DNA from: Sporobacter sp963675425
GTDB taxonomy: Bacteria; Bacillota; Clostridia; Oscillospirales; Oscillospiraceae
Direction: 5' to 3'
DNA length: 64,000 nt
Assembly: GCA_963675425.1 (NCBI GenBank)
Contig: OY776214.1
Span: forward strand, 2,604,001-2,668,000
Shown here piece by piece: positions 42,698 to 50,899 of this stretch. A program made the translations under genes and the position numbers. How positions within the stretch are numbered: position 1 is the stretch's first letter; every line of letters starts with the position of its first letter. The notes under the pieces were generated by a model. The model was not told where the DNA came from, did not search any database, and was given only the letters and a program-made list of their open reading frames with translations.

Positions 42698-43679
42698 ACG
42701 TTTTTTCGCCTGCGGGCAGAGCGTTTTTCAGGGCGCGCAACGCGTAAGGATTGACGCTGTGCAGTGCGCCGGCCGTCCCGAGCCACTCGCTCATAAGATT
42801 TAAATCCTCGTGCCACTCAAATACTAAAATGGGTCGGCCATTTTCCCCCCGTGTTTTCCGCACAAAGGAATAGACGCGCTGACGGCAGAGCTCTGAGGCA
42901 TGCCTGGCAGGGATATAGACGATAAATAATACGCCGCTTTTAACGGCGTGGTTTAAAAAAACGTCCGACGTGACACTCATTTCGGTTTCATCGTCGTAGC
43001 TGATGGAAAAGCCGAACAGGCAATGCAAGCTATTTAAAATCTGAAACGCGTTTTGGGCGTCTGCCGAAAACGCGTTGTTTTTTGCTAAGCGGATGCTGAC
43101 GACAGTATTATGGATACATGAAACGGCTGTCGCGGTATCCGTATTAATGGTCGAGGCGGGCGTGTCCAAAACAAAAAAACACTCCTCGAAGTGCGGGGAT
43201 ATCCGACTGAGGCTGAGGAGTTCTTTCGAACCGCGAAGCCGGAAAATATGGCTGTATATCCCGAGTGTGCGCCCGTCGCTGATCATATCCGTTAGGACCT
43301 GCGGCGAATTACGGGTTGCATCGGTGACGGTCAGCCAGGGGAGCGGACGGCCGAGCGCCGCCTGGTTTTTACGCAGCTTGTCGGCGCCGTATATCAGGCT
43401 GCTGTATCCGAGATTTAGCCCGACTGTTTTGACGGTCGTGTTGTCAGCGAATGTTGATACTCTGGCGGCAAAATCATAATAGGGATTATTCTGACCTGAA
43501 AGGACCTTTCTCGCCGCGGCGAAAAAGGTCTTTTGATTTTCGCTTCCGGAAAACAAAGCGCCCAAATCGACGAGATTGCGGACGCTTCGCTTCGTATTGT
43601 GCTTCATATCGCTTAATATCTTTGTAACGGCTATATCGATTGTTTTGCGCGTCAGCCGATGATGAAAGTCCAAAATCAA
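42684..43679 (-). CDS. Cysteine-less radical SAM paralogue (probable pseudoenzyme)
   Basis: 331 residues, not recognised by motif alone, but it can be aligned along nearly its whole length with the divergent radical SAM enzyme at 43920. Examples: LGRPLPWLTVTDATRN with LGCNIPWAILMDPTSACN; PQVLTDMISDGRTLGIYSHIF with YDTLDSIIRQGKEMGVYFYLF; LFGFSISY...SDVFLNHAVKSG with LFGISCCY...SDAFIDEMVDRG. A 19-residue gap removes the whole CxxxCxxC segment, the SGGEP SAM motif is replaced by RLRGSKE, and the C-terminal SPASM cysteines are missing. It should be unable to bind the Fe-S cluster. The role, perhaps a partner or regulator of the enzyme, is inference. It has no stop or frameshift, so it is not a dead gene. 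Confidence 0.72.
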   Translation of the reverse strand: MILDFHHRLTRKTIDIAVTKILSDMKHNTKRSVRNLVDLGALFSGSENQKTFFAAARKVLSGQNNPYYDFAARVSTFADNTTVKTVGLNLGYSSLIYGADKLRKNQAALGRPLPWLTVTDATRNSPQVLTDMISDGRTLGIYSHIFRLRGSKELLSLSRISPHFEECFFVLDTPASTINTDTATAVSCIHNTVVSIRLAKNNAFSADAQNAFQILNSLHCLFGFSISYDDETEMSVTSDVFLNHAVKSGVLFIVYIPARHASELCRQRVYSFVRKTRGENGRPILVFEWHEDLNLMSEWLGTAGALHSVNPYALRALKNALPAGEKTFTRS

Positions 43680-43812
43680 TCAGCGCCCTTCATGGTTTTC
43701 TGGTACGGCCTGCCGAAAACGGCAGCATTGCGCACCCGTCAATAATCGTATGTTCGTTCAAGTGCCGGATATCTTCAATTAATATTGTAAACGAAACCGA
43801 AGGCTGTTCGTA

Positions 43813-43847
43813 TTGACAATATTAATAATGTGTCAAACGTTTTGACA
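43813..43847. promoter_or_regulatory. Overlapping palindromes in the divergent radical SAM promoter region
   Basis: TGTCAAA-CGT-TTTGACA at 43831-43847 is a perfect 7-bp inverted repeat; TTGACA at 43813-43818 forms a second inverted pair with TGTCAA at 43831-43836. TetR-type sites look like this, and the same TTGAC/GTCAA half-sites occur before tetR. An extended -10 (TGC TAAACT, 43886-43894) for the radical SAM gene lies about 40 bases downstream. Confidence 0.6.
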
Positions 43848-43919
43848 TTTTTATGGTGTTGTCTAGTCACCGTCGGACGCCGTTGTGCTAAACTCAAAGC
43901 GAATAGGAGGTCGTTTCAG

Positions 43920-45308
43920 ATGAAAAAAATGCTAAGCGCTGCGGGACTTCGACTGGCGTATGCTTATCTCGATTCAGATCCCGAGAAGAAGCTGCCAAAG
44001 CTGATGGACCTGGCGGACCAGTTTGACAAAAACAATGCGATGCCGAGTCAGCGTGCGGCGATCCGGGAAGTTGTCGAAAAAAAGGATGGAAACTGGTACA
44101 AGCTGATTCTGAGCTTTTGGCAGGACATCGACCCAAAATTGCGTAAATCTCTTTTTAAAAACTTCTTTATTAACGACTCGTTCGCAGGGTGGGCCGAACA
44201 GGAGAGCTTGCGTGAAAAGCTCGGCTGCAACATCCCCTGGGCTATTCTGATGGATCCAACCTCAGCCTGTAATCTGCACTGTACCGGCTGCTGGGCCGCT
44301 GAATATGGCGACAAGCTCTCCATGAGTTATGATACGCTCGACAGCATTATACGGCAGGGCAAGGAAATGGGTGTGTATTTCTACCTGTTTTCAGGCGGCG
44401 AGCCGCTTGTCCGCAAAAAAGACATCATCCGTCTGTGCGAAAAACATAACGACTGCTTTTTCATTTCTTTTACGAACGGAACGCTCATTGACGAGGCGTT
44501 CGCCGATGAAATGCTGCGGGTTGGCAATTTTGCACCGGCCATCAGCGTCGAGGGCTTTGAGGCTGAAACGGACGCGCGTCGCGGTGAGGGGACCTATAAA
44601 GCCGTCATTCGAGCTATGGAGATTTTAAAACGCAAAAAACTGCTGTTTGGCATCTCCTGTTGTTATACGAGCCAGAATACCGAGGTGATTGGCAGCGACG
44701 CGTTTATTGACGAAATGGTCGACAGAGGCGCTAAATTCGCATGGTTTTTTACATACGTACCTGTCGGCGCAGACGCCGTACCGGCGCTTATGGCGACGGC
44801 TGAACAGCGTGAATTTATGTATCGGAAGCTGCGCGATTTCAGAAAAACGAAGCCGATCTTTTCGCTGGATTTCTGGAACGACGGTGAATACGTCCAGGGC
44901 TGTATCGCCGGCGGCCGGCGGTATCTGCATATCAACGCCGCCGGCGATATTGAGCCGTGCGCGTTTATCCACTACGCGGACAAAAATATCCATACATCAA
45001 CGCTTCTGGAGGCGATGCAGTCACCTCTTTTCATGCAGTATCACGACCATCAGCCTGTCAATGAAAACATGCTGCGCCCGTGCCCGCTTTTAGACAATCC
45101 TGAAATCCTAACGGAGATCGTTGAGCGTTCCGGCGCGAAATCAACCGATTTTATCAGCCCGGAGGATGTGCATGAGCTGTGCGCCAAATGCGTCGCTGCC
45201 TCACAAAAATGGGCCGCCACGGCCGACCGCCTGTGGTACGGCGACGCTGGGGAAGGGCATCAGCCCTGCGATATACAGGACGCCGACGAAGAGCAGCGGG
45301 CCGTATAA
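43920..45308 (+). CDS. Radical SAM/SPASM-type enzyme
   Basis: 462 residues. An N-terminal helical part (about 1-100) precedes the radical SAM core with C117-NLH-C121-TG-C124, SGGEP (158-162) and GFEAETDARRGEGTY. The C-terminal third has SPASM-like cysteines (QGCIAGG, IEPCAF, LRPCPLL, HELCAKC) that may bind auxiliary Fe-S clusters. Such proteins modify peptides or proteins or make cofactors; no precursor peptide gene was found nearby. ATG 43920 has AATAGGAGGTCGTTTCAG before it; the longer frame from 43830 lacks a ribosome site. Divergent from its cysteine-less paralogue and near a TetR gene. Confidence 0.88.
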   Translation: MKKMLSAAGLRLAYAYLDSDPEKKLPKLMDLADQFDKNNAMPSQRAAIREVVEKKDGNWYKLILSFWQDIDPKLRKSLFKNFFINDSFAGWAEQESLREKLGCNIPWAILMDPTSACNLHCTGCWAAEYGDKLSMSYDTLDSIIRQGKEMGVYFYLFSGGEPLVRKKDIIRLCEKHNDCFFISFTNGTLIDEAFADEMLRVGNFAPAISVEGFEAETDARRGEGTYKAVIRAMEILKRKKLLFGISCCYTSQNTEVIGSDAFIDEMVDRGAKFAWFFTYVPVGADAVPALMATAEQREFMYRKLRDFRKTKPIFSLDFWNDGEYVQGCIAGGRRYLHINAAGDIEPCAFIHYADKNIHTSTLLEAMQSPLFMQYHDHQPVNENMLRPCPLLDNPEILTEIVERSGAKSTDFISPEDVHELCAKCVAASQKWAATADRLWYGDAGEGHQPCDIQDADEEQRAV

Positions 45309-45332
45309 AATAGATTTCACGTCTTTTTAAAA

Positions 45333-45371
45333 GCCGGCAAGCCGCAGCGCAGCGGCTTGCCGGCCCTTTTT
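45333..45371 (+). terminator. Intrinsic terminator of the radical SAM gene
   Basis: Perfect 13-bp stem GCCGGCAAGCCGC/GCGGCTTGCCGGC (45333-45345, 45352-45364), then CCTTTTTAT. Confidence 0.92.
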
Positions 45372-45421
45372 ATAACAATGGAAATAGTCTGCCGGTTCCG
45401 ATACAAAGACTTTACAGGTTG

Positions 45422-45430
45422 TGATATAAT
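45422..45430 (+). promoter_or_regulatory. Extended -10 promoter of the DUF169 gene
   Basis: TGATATAAT: consensus TATAAT with upstream TG; no convincing -35 element. Confidence 0.55.
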
Positions 45431-45455
45431 GATGGCAAAAACAGGAGGGCATCTC

Positions 45456-46271
45456 ATGGCACAGCATGAAGAATTCAATAAGCTCGGTGAGCGGCTGGAG
45501 AAACTGCTCATATTGCGCTACGCGCCCATTGCCGTAAAGCTGATTAAAACGGAAGCGGATATCCCCGAGGGCGCCATCCGGCCAAAACGTGATCTTGGTG
45601 AGCATCTGGCGCTCTGTCAGGCGTTTGCGATGGTGCGCCGGCAACGAAAAAGCCTTGTCCTGCTCGATGAGGACCATTGGTGTGTCTGGCCGCTCATCGG
45701 CTTCGGCCTTGTCGAGTTCAAAGAAGGGGCCGACTACTATGATTATGCCGTAACGGCGAATTTCATCAAAGACCCCGAAAAAGCCCGTGCGTTTTTCAAA
45801 TCCTCCTACCCGCGCATGCCGGCGGGCAGCAGCATCGGGCTGGCGCTCGCGCCGCTTGATATGGCCAATTTCGTGCCGGATATGATCCTGGTGTACTTAA
45901 AGCCCGCCCAGCTTCGCAGCGCGCTCATGTCCATCAAGTTTAAATCCGGTGAGCTTTTGCACGCCGAGCTGGACTCCGTGGATTCCTGTGTGCACTCGAC
46001 GATTCCGTGCCTGAAGGACGGCAAATATAAAATCACCGTGCCCGATCCCGGCGAATACGAGCGCGGCCTCACGGATGAGGACGAAATGATCCTGTCCGTC
46101 CCGGCCGATGAGCTGGGCGATCTTGTCGAGGGCCTTCAGCTTTTGTCCGGCCGGGGCTTCGGCTATCGTCAGCTCCACATGGAAATGACGACCGACTTTC
46201 CGCGCCCGCAGTTTTACGACGACCTTTTTAAAATGTGGGGCCTTGATACCGGCGAGATCTGGAAACGGTAA
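45456..46271 (+). CDS. DUF169-family protein
   Basis: 271 residues. The pattern YAPIAVKLI near residue 25, the Cys-rich CQAFAMVRR and HWCVWPLIGFG, and PARLRSALM-like PAQLRSALMS match the DUF169 family, found widely in anaerobes and methanogens and often beside metal or radical enzymes. No function is established. ATG 45456 has ACAGGAGGGCATCTC before it; the frame open from 45357 contains the promoter. Monocistronic, with its own promoter and terminator. Confidence 0.85.
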   Translation: MAQHEEFNKLGERLEKLLILRYAPIAVKLIKTEADIPEGAIRPKRDLGEHLALCQAFAMVRRQRKSLVLLDEDHWCVWPLIGFGLVEFKEGADYYDYAVTANFIKDPEKARAFFKSSYPRMPAGSSIGLALAPLDMANFVPDMILVYLKPAQLRSALMSIKFKSGELLHAELDSVDSCVHSTIPCLKDGKYKITVPDPGEYERGLTDEDEMILSVPADELGDLVEGLQLLSGRGFGYRQLHMEMTTDFPRPQFYDDLFKMWGLDTGEIWKR

Positions 46272-46344
46272 GCCGGAGCGTAAATATGATAAAAAAAGAT
46301 TCTTGAGGGTGTTAACAAACGGATAATCGGTTTAAGTAAGCCGC

Positions 46345-46379
46345 AAAAAAGCACGCAACTTAAAGTTGTGTGCTTTTTT
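46345..46379. terminator. Bidirectional terminator
   Basis: Sixteen-bp stem with one mismatch, AAAAAAGCACGCAACT/AGTTGTGTGCTTTTTT, loop TAA. The A- and T-runs form termination signals on both strands for the DUF169 gene and the convergent NifX-like gene. Confidence 0.9.
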
Positions 46380-46405
46380 ATTATGCAAATGAGTCGGTAC
46401 GACAC

Positions 46406-46789
46406 TTATTCTTCGTCGTGCTCGCCGCAGTCGCACGATTCGCCGTGGCTCTGGCATGAGTCGGACCCATCGGCGTTTTTGATATAACCGAGGATGTTTT
46501 TATCCATGCGCTCCAGCGCCTCGGCCGCCGTTAAACCGTTGCCGTCGTAGCGCGTAATGCACGCGTCGGCGATATCGTTGAACGTCTCAAGCGTAAATCC
46601 GCCGGTGATGACGGCTTCACAGTCGCAATTTATGATCGCGTCTGTCAGAACTTTTGAACTGCCGGTGTTTTCCTGTGCTTCAAACTGCATTGTATCGGTC
46701 TCTACAATCAGCAAAAACCCGCAGGACTCAAATTGTTTGGCGACGGCGCTCTCCAGCGCGTTTTTTTCCGTTGTAACGGCAATCAGCAT
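46406..46789 (-). CDS. NifX/NifB-type dinitrogenase cofactor-binding domain protein
   Basis: 127 residues with the NifX/VnfY fold: opening IAVTTEKNALESAVAKQFESCGFLLIVE and central INCDCEAVITGGF. A Cys/His-rich tail (SDSCQSHGESCDCGEHDEE) may bind metal. In nitrogen fixers such domains carry the NifB cofactor or FeMo-co, but non-fixing anaerobes have them beside Mrp ATPases, as here, so an Fe-S cluster carrier role is more likely. ATG 46789 has GGAGGTTTTT before it. Last gene of a four-gene operon. Confidence 0.85.
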   Translation of the reverse strand: MLIAVTTEKNALESAVAKQFESCGFLLIVETDTMQFEAQENTGSSKVLTDAIINCDCEAVITGGFTLETFNDIADACITRYDGNGLTAAEALERMDKNILGYIKNADGSDSCQSHGESCDCGEHDEE

Positions 46790-46819
46790 AAAAACCTCCA
46801 TGCGCGGGGCGCGCCGTAT

Positions 46820-47662
46820 TTATTCTTTGGGGTCGAGCATTTTGTCGAGGATATCGGCCGCCTCGTCAAGCCAGTCACCCTCAAACATTTCAATGGCGCC
46901 CTTATCGGAAAGCGCGGACAGCTTCGGGTCGATGGGGAGCCGGGCGAGGACCTTGAGACCGTGGGCCTTGGCAATGTCCTCAATATGGCTCTCGCCGAAG
47001 ATTTCGTAATCCTTGCCATTGTCGGGGCATTTGAAATACGACAGATTCTCCACAAGTCCGATGATCGGGATGTTCATCATTTCGGCCATCTTGACGGCCT
47101 TCGTCACGATCATGGACACCAGCTCCTGCGGAGAGGTGACAACGATAATACCGTCAATGGGGAGGGACTGAAACACCGTCAGCGGCACATCGCCCGTACC
47201 GGGCGGCATGTCGACGAACATAAAGTCGACGTTTTCCCAGATGACCTCCGTCCAGAACTGCTTAACGGAATTCGCGATAACCGGCCCGCGCCAGACGACG
47301 GGGTCCGTATCGTCCGGTAAAAGCACGTTAATGGACATGATATCGATGCCCATCCGGCTTTTAACGGGGTAGATGCCCATTTCGCTGCCCATGGCTTTAT
47401 CCTTCAGGCCAAAGGCTTTCGGGATTGACGGGCCGGTGATGTCCGCGTCGAGAATGGCCGTGTGATAATTCATACGGTCCATTGTGACGGCCAGAAGCGA
47501 CGTCACAAGCGATTTGCCGACGCCGCCTTTGCCGCTGATAACGCCAATCACCTTTTTAATGCTGCTCAGTTCATGCGGATTTTCACGGAAGTCGGGCGCT
47601 TCCTTTCGTTCCGAACAGCTTTCACCACAGCTGGAACAGTTTTCGTTGCACTCTTGGCTCAT
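46820..47662 (-). CDS. Mrp/NBP35-family Fe-S carrier ATPase
   Basis: 280-residue P-loop protein of the MinD/Mrp type. Deviant Walker A SGKGGVGKSLVTS, switch motifs DADITGPSIPKAFG and VDMPPGTGDVPLT. A cysteine-rich N-terminus (CNENCSSCGESC) resembles the NBP35 ferredoxin-like region. The C-terminal CPxC pair typical of many Mrp proteins is reduced to a single cysteine (YFKCPDNGKDY), as is often seen in clostridial relatives. It probably transfers Fe-S clusters, perhaps to or from the NifX-like protein encoded next. Confidence 0.9.
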   Translation of the reverse strand: MSQECNENCSSCGESCSERKEAPDFRENPHELSSIKKVIGVISGKGGVGKSLVTSLLAVTMDRMNYHTAILDADITGPSIPKAFGLKDKAMGSEMGIYPVKSRMGIDIMSINVLLPDDTDPVVWRGPVIANSVKQFWTEVIWENVDFMFVDMPPGTGDVPLTVFQSLPIDGIIVVTSPQELVSMIVTKAVKMAEMMNIPIIGLVENLSYFKCPDNGKDYEIFGESHIEDIAKAHGLKVLARLPIDPKLSALSDKGAIEMFEGDWLDEAADILDKMLDPKE

Positions 47663-47721
47663 GTTTTCGTCTCCTTATTCATCACGACAGAGTTGTAAAG
47701 CCCGTAAGGTTTATCTCCGTC

Positions 47722-48546
47722 TTATATTTCAATCGTCCGGCCGCCGGACAGGTAGTCGATCGCGTCACCCATATCGGCCTTCAGGCGCTGATACGACTGG
47801 AGACCCGTGCAGTGGCATGTATAGTACGTTGTCTTCCGGCTTTTTAAAAACGCAGCGATCTCGTCAACTATTTCCGGCTCTTCGCTGCCGCCCTGCGCTG
47901 GGTTTGACAGGTGAAAGCCCCCAACGACGACATCAGGAACGATGCCGGCCTCGCGCTCGAGATGCTCCAGGATATTGACGATCCCGCAGTGCGCGCAGCC
48001 GGTGATCATAACGGTTTGGCCCTTTTCGCGGATCACCAGATTTACCTCGTGGGTAAAATCATCCTGTACATAATCATCGCCGATTTTCTTGAGAATATCC
48101 CTATTGCCCGTCGGATTGAGCCGTAGGCACTGGACGCCGGATATGAGCTCCAGCTCATCGTCAACTTTCAGCCGGTTTCCGACCCGGATAAACCGGCCGC
48201 TGTCCGCCAGTGACGGGTCGATGCCGATGTATCGTTTGGGGCTATCCGTTTCGTCGGCGTAATAACCGTTAAACGCCGTTTCGCCGACGTGAATTTTGGC
48301 GTGGTTGTTGAGCGCGATAAACGTTTTAAGCCCGCCGCCGTGGTCATAATGCGCGTGCGATAAAAAGGCGATATCCACGCTGCTTAAATCAACCCCAAGA
48401 AGCCTGGCGTTTTTCGCAAACAGGTCCGTGACGCCGGAATCAAATAAAATCTTATGCGTTTTTGTTTCGATAAAAAGGCTCAGCCCGTGCTCACTGCCCA
48501 ACTCGTCCCGCACCGATGTGTTTTCGACAAGTGCCGTTATGCGCAT
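47722..48546 (-). CDS. MBL-fold metallo-hydrolase
   Basis: 274 residues with the metallo-beta-lactamase motif SHAHYDHGGG and further ligands in MITGCAHCGIVN and YTCHCTG. It resembles the group named after the tetrahydromethanopterin-related synthase (7,8-dihydropterin-6-yl-methyl type), whose bacterial members have unknown function. It belongs to the DUF134-Mrp-NifX operon, which commonly includes such a hydrolase. Confidence 0.87.
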   Translation of the reverse strand: MRITALVENTSVRDELGSEHGLSLFIETKTHKILFDSGVTDLFAKNARLLGVDLSSVDIAFLSHAHYDHGGGLKTFIALNNHAKIHVGETAFNGYYADETDSPKRYIGIDPSLADSGRFIRVGNRLKVDDELELISGVQCLRLNPTGNRDILKKIGDDYVQDDFTHEVNLVIREKGQTVMITGCAHCGIVNILEHLEREAGIVPDVVVGGFHLSNPAQGGSEEPEIVDEIAAFLKSRKTTYYTCHCTGLQSYQRLKADMGDAIDYLSGGRTIEI

Positions 48547-48560
48547 CCTGAAACCCCCAT

Positions 48561-48953
48561 TTAGTTTTGTTTATTATCTGCTTTGTCGGTGTCTTTCGTA
48601 TGGCTGCCATCGGTGTCCCGCCAGCAGCCGCGCCTGTGGCAGCAGCCGTCAAGGCCGCGGCCGCCCTCGCACAGCTCGAAGTCGCCGCCCCCGATGAACA
48701 GAACCTTGCCGTTCACGAGCGAGTCGGCAAGCTTGCCCCTGGCGTCGTTGTAAATCCCCTGTACCGTCGTGCGCGAGATGTTCATCTGTCCGGCGCACTC
48801 CTCCTGCGTCATACCCTCCAGGTCGATCAGGCGTATGGTCTCATACTCGTCAACCGACATAATGACGGTATCCTCCGCCTCGCTCCCGATTGGGCCGAAG
48901 CGGCTGCAGGACGGCATGCGGCATATTCTTCTCCATTTTCTTGGTCTGGCCAT
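48561..48953 (-). CDS. DUF134-family HTH protein
   Basis: 130 residues: MARPRKWRRIC opening, then a sigma-factor-like HTH (EYETIRLIDLEGMTQEECAGQMNISRTTVQGIYNDARGKLADSLVNGK), as in all DUF134 proteins, and a Cys/His-rich tail (CEGGRGLDGCCHRRGC). It is the first gene of the operon with MBL, Mrp and NifX-like proteins and is probably its metal- or Fe-S-responsive regulator (inference). A strong promoter lies upstream. Confidence 0.9.
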   Translation of the reverse strand: MARPRKWRRICRMPSCSRFGPIGSEAEDTVIMSVDEYETIRLIDLEGMTQEECAGQMNISRTTVQGIYNDARGKLADSLVNGKVLFIGGGDFELCEGGRGLDGCCHRRGCWRDTDGSHTKDTDKADNKQN

Positions 48954-48993
48954 ACGTCATTTTCTCCTTGTCCTGTGCGTGACACCGTACATA

Positions 48994-49021
48994 ATTATAT
49001 CTGATTATCGGCATATGTCAA
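48994..49021 (-). promoter_or_regulatory. Promoter of the DUF134 operon
   Basis: On the minus strand TTGACA (complement of 49016-49021), 16 bases, TATAAT (complement of 48994-48999): both hexamers are consensus. Short A+T-rich flanks offer room for an operator. Confidence 0.75.
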
Positions 49022-49078
49022 ATAAAAAACGCGCCGGATGTTACGGATGGTTAAAGTGTACGAATCACATTCTCTATC

Positions 49079-49744
49079 CTATTTAAACAGAAGCTTTTCT
49101 AGCGCCTTGATGTCGATTTGTTTATCGAGCGCGGCACAGTGGTTCAAAATGCGCGTCCGTGCCTCGGATGTCGGCAGAAGCGGCGCTGTCAGCCAATCCT
49201 TGGCCCACTCGTCAACAAGGCCATATGTATTGGCCGGCCAGCCGTATTCGTGCCCGTCAAAGCTGACCTTTCGCCGGTTGCCGCAAACGGTAATGTAAAA
49301 CTCACGCTGTAGCGTTACGACGGCGGCGTCCACAGTGGATGCGCCGTCCTTTTTTGTCACGCCCAGCTTTTTTCGTATTTCCGATGTGTCAAGTGTTTCC
49401 CCGCTTTCAAAAAGGCGGTAAACATCCAAAACAATCTTCTTAACAGTCCCGTCTTTATATCGGTCTTCCGGTGTTCCGTCGGGGCGGCAGGCCGAGTAGA
49501 ACAGGGGATAGAGGTCCGGTGCGATGAAGCCCTTTCGCCCACCGAGGATATTGCCGAACGCCAGGCGTTTTTCTGCTGCCGCGCGGTCCTTCCACTGCCA
49601 AGGGTCGGTTTCGGGATCGCCGGTGTGCCACTGAGCCTGGGGCGTGAGCTCATCCAGTTTCGGGAAGCCGGCAATAAACTTGCCGGAAAAGGCTAAAACA
49701 CCGGACGTTTCGGTATGGTTTAAAAATTCTGAATAGGTATTCAA
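49079..49744 (-). CDS. AlkZ-related winged-helix protein
   Basis: 221 residues. QWHTGDPETDPWQWKDRAA and LAFGNILGGRKGFIA followed by WPANTYGLVDEWAKDWL resemble the group annotated as AlkZ-related, distantly related to DNA glycosylases with tandem winged helices. The known AlkZ catalytic QxQ/QxD motif is not visible, and length is about half of AlkZ. DNA binding is plausible; function unknown. Standing alone, with its own start and short upstream gap. Confidence 0.55.
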   Translation of the reverse strand: MNTYSEFLNHTETSGVLAFSGKFIAGFPKLDELTPQAQWHTGDPETDPWQWKDRAAAEKRLAFGNILGGRKGFIAPDLYPLFYSACRPDGTPEDRYKDGTVKKIVLDVYRLFESGETLDTSEIRKKLGVTKKDGASTVDAAVVTLQREFYITVCGNRRKVSFDGHEYGWPANTYGLVDEWAKDWLTAPLLPTSEARTRILNHCAALDKQIDIKALEKLLFK

Positions 49745-49930
49745 CGTAAAAATCCCTCATTTCATGTCAGGGCATTATTGATATCATAGCATGTCGGTCA
49801 AAATAAATATACCGGATTTTGTGCTTTTAGGCAACAAACGTTGAATATGGTGCATGATAATAATAAACGGTAACCCGGTAAATAATGAACATCACGAAAT
49901 TGCATGAGAAGGGGAGAAAAGGCAAAAGCT

Positions 49931-50797
49931 ATGGCATCTGTTTTTTGGTATAATACCGCGCCGTATCTCCTTTTGTTTCTGACAAGCCTGGTTGTACTGA
50001 TTTTGGCCTTTAAAAAGTCTGCAGATCGACGGTTCACCTTCGCGTTCACCGCGGCGACGCTGGATTTCGCCTTTTATGTGGAATTTATCCTCCTCATTTT
50101 ACTCAATGCCTACGCATACCATCCCGGAATTTCATCTAACGCGTTTCAGGATACCGCATATGGTAATTTGTTTTCTCAATTTTCCATCGCTACCACCTCG
50201 GCCTTCCTGATTGTTTATCGTCTGTCGTATTACTGGTATATCTTCGTGGCTTTTATCTACTTTATTATTGACGTTCTGTTTGCCAAGCTGGGGATCTACG
50301 AGCATTTCTGGTATCGATCTGTGTATACCCTTATCGGATTTGGCCCGCTGCTCTTACTGATCGGGTTCTGGCATCATAAACTCACGTCTTCACCGACTAA
50401 ACTGCTTCGCTGGATCACCCTGCAGTTCAGCACGAATGCGATCATGTACTTTTGTTATACAATACCGCTCCGGCTCACGGGTATACAGGTGTTTTCGGCG
50501 CCGTTTTTCAGCGATGCCGTGAAAAATCATGCCACGACAAATGTCGTTTATGGCCTGGTCGTCCCGTTCATAATGATCTGGATCGCACAGGCAAAGATGC
50601 ACTGGAGCCTCAAGGGCCTTTCGCTGGGGGCGGTGTTGCTTTTTAAATATATTCTGGTTCTGACCGGCATTGTCACAATCCGGTCCGGCTGGTTTATACC
50701 GGCCGCGCTCATCGAGATAGCCGCCCGGTACTTTCTGATCATTCAGTGTAACCGTTTCCTGCGCCCAAAGCTGGATACTCCGCGCGCAGCAGCGTGA
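49931..50797 (+). CDS. Multispan membrane protein of unknown function
   Basis: 288 residues with about eight hydrophobic helices and short loops, rich in Phe, Tyr and Leu. I do not recognise a family. ATG 49931 (MASVFWYNTAPYLLL) fits an AAAGG sequence upstream and begins directly with a helix; an ATG at 49904 lacks a ribosome site. It is monocistronic, followed by a weak hairpin at 50818-50845. Confidence 0.7.
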   Translation: MASVFWYNTAPYLLLFLTSLVVLILAFKKSADRRFTFAFTAATLDFAFYVEFILLILLNAYAYHPGISSNAFQDTAYGNLFSQFSIATTSAFLIVYRLSYYWYIFVAFIYFIIDVLFAKLGIYEHFWYRSVYTLIGFGPLLLLIGFWHHKLTSSPTKLLRWITLQFSTNAIMYFCYTIPLRLTGIQVFSAPFFSDAVKNHATTNVVYGLVVPFIMIWIAQAKMHWSLKGLSLGAVLLFKYILVLTGIVTIRSGWFIPAALIEIAARYFLIIQCNRFLRPKLDTPRAAA

Positions 50798-50843
50798 CAG
50801 CGGCAAAACTATTTAGCAAACATTCCCTCTTTCAAGGGGATGT

Positions 50844-50871
50844 TTGCTGCTTGTTTAAATTGTGATAAAAT
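50844..50871 (+). promoter_or_regulatory. Promoter of nucleotidyltransferase gene
   Basis: TTGCTG (50844-50849), 16 bases, TAAAAT (50866-50871), 29 bases before the ATG. Confidence 0.5.
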
Positions 50872-50899
50872 AGCAAAAAAGGCAAGGGGAGTGCACGCT

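Noticed and set aside
43921..45308. RiPP maturation cluster around the SPASM-type enzyme
   Set aside because: No small precursor peptide gene, peptidase or dedicated exporter was found nearby; the name would be unsupported.
46406..47662. Nitrogen fixation locus
   Set aside because: The NifX-like and Mrp proteins occur without nifHDK or other nif genes in this window.
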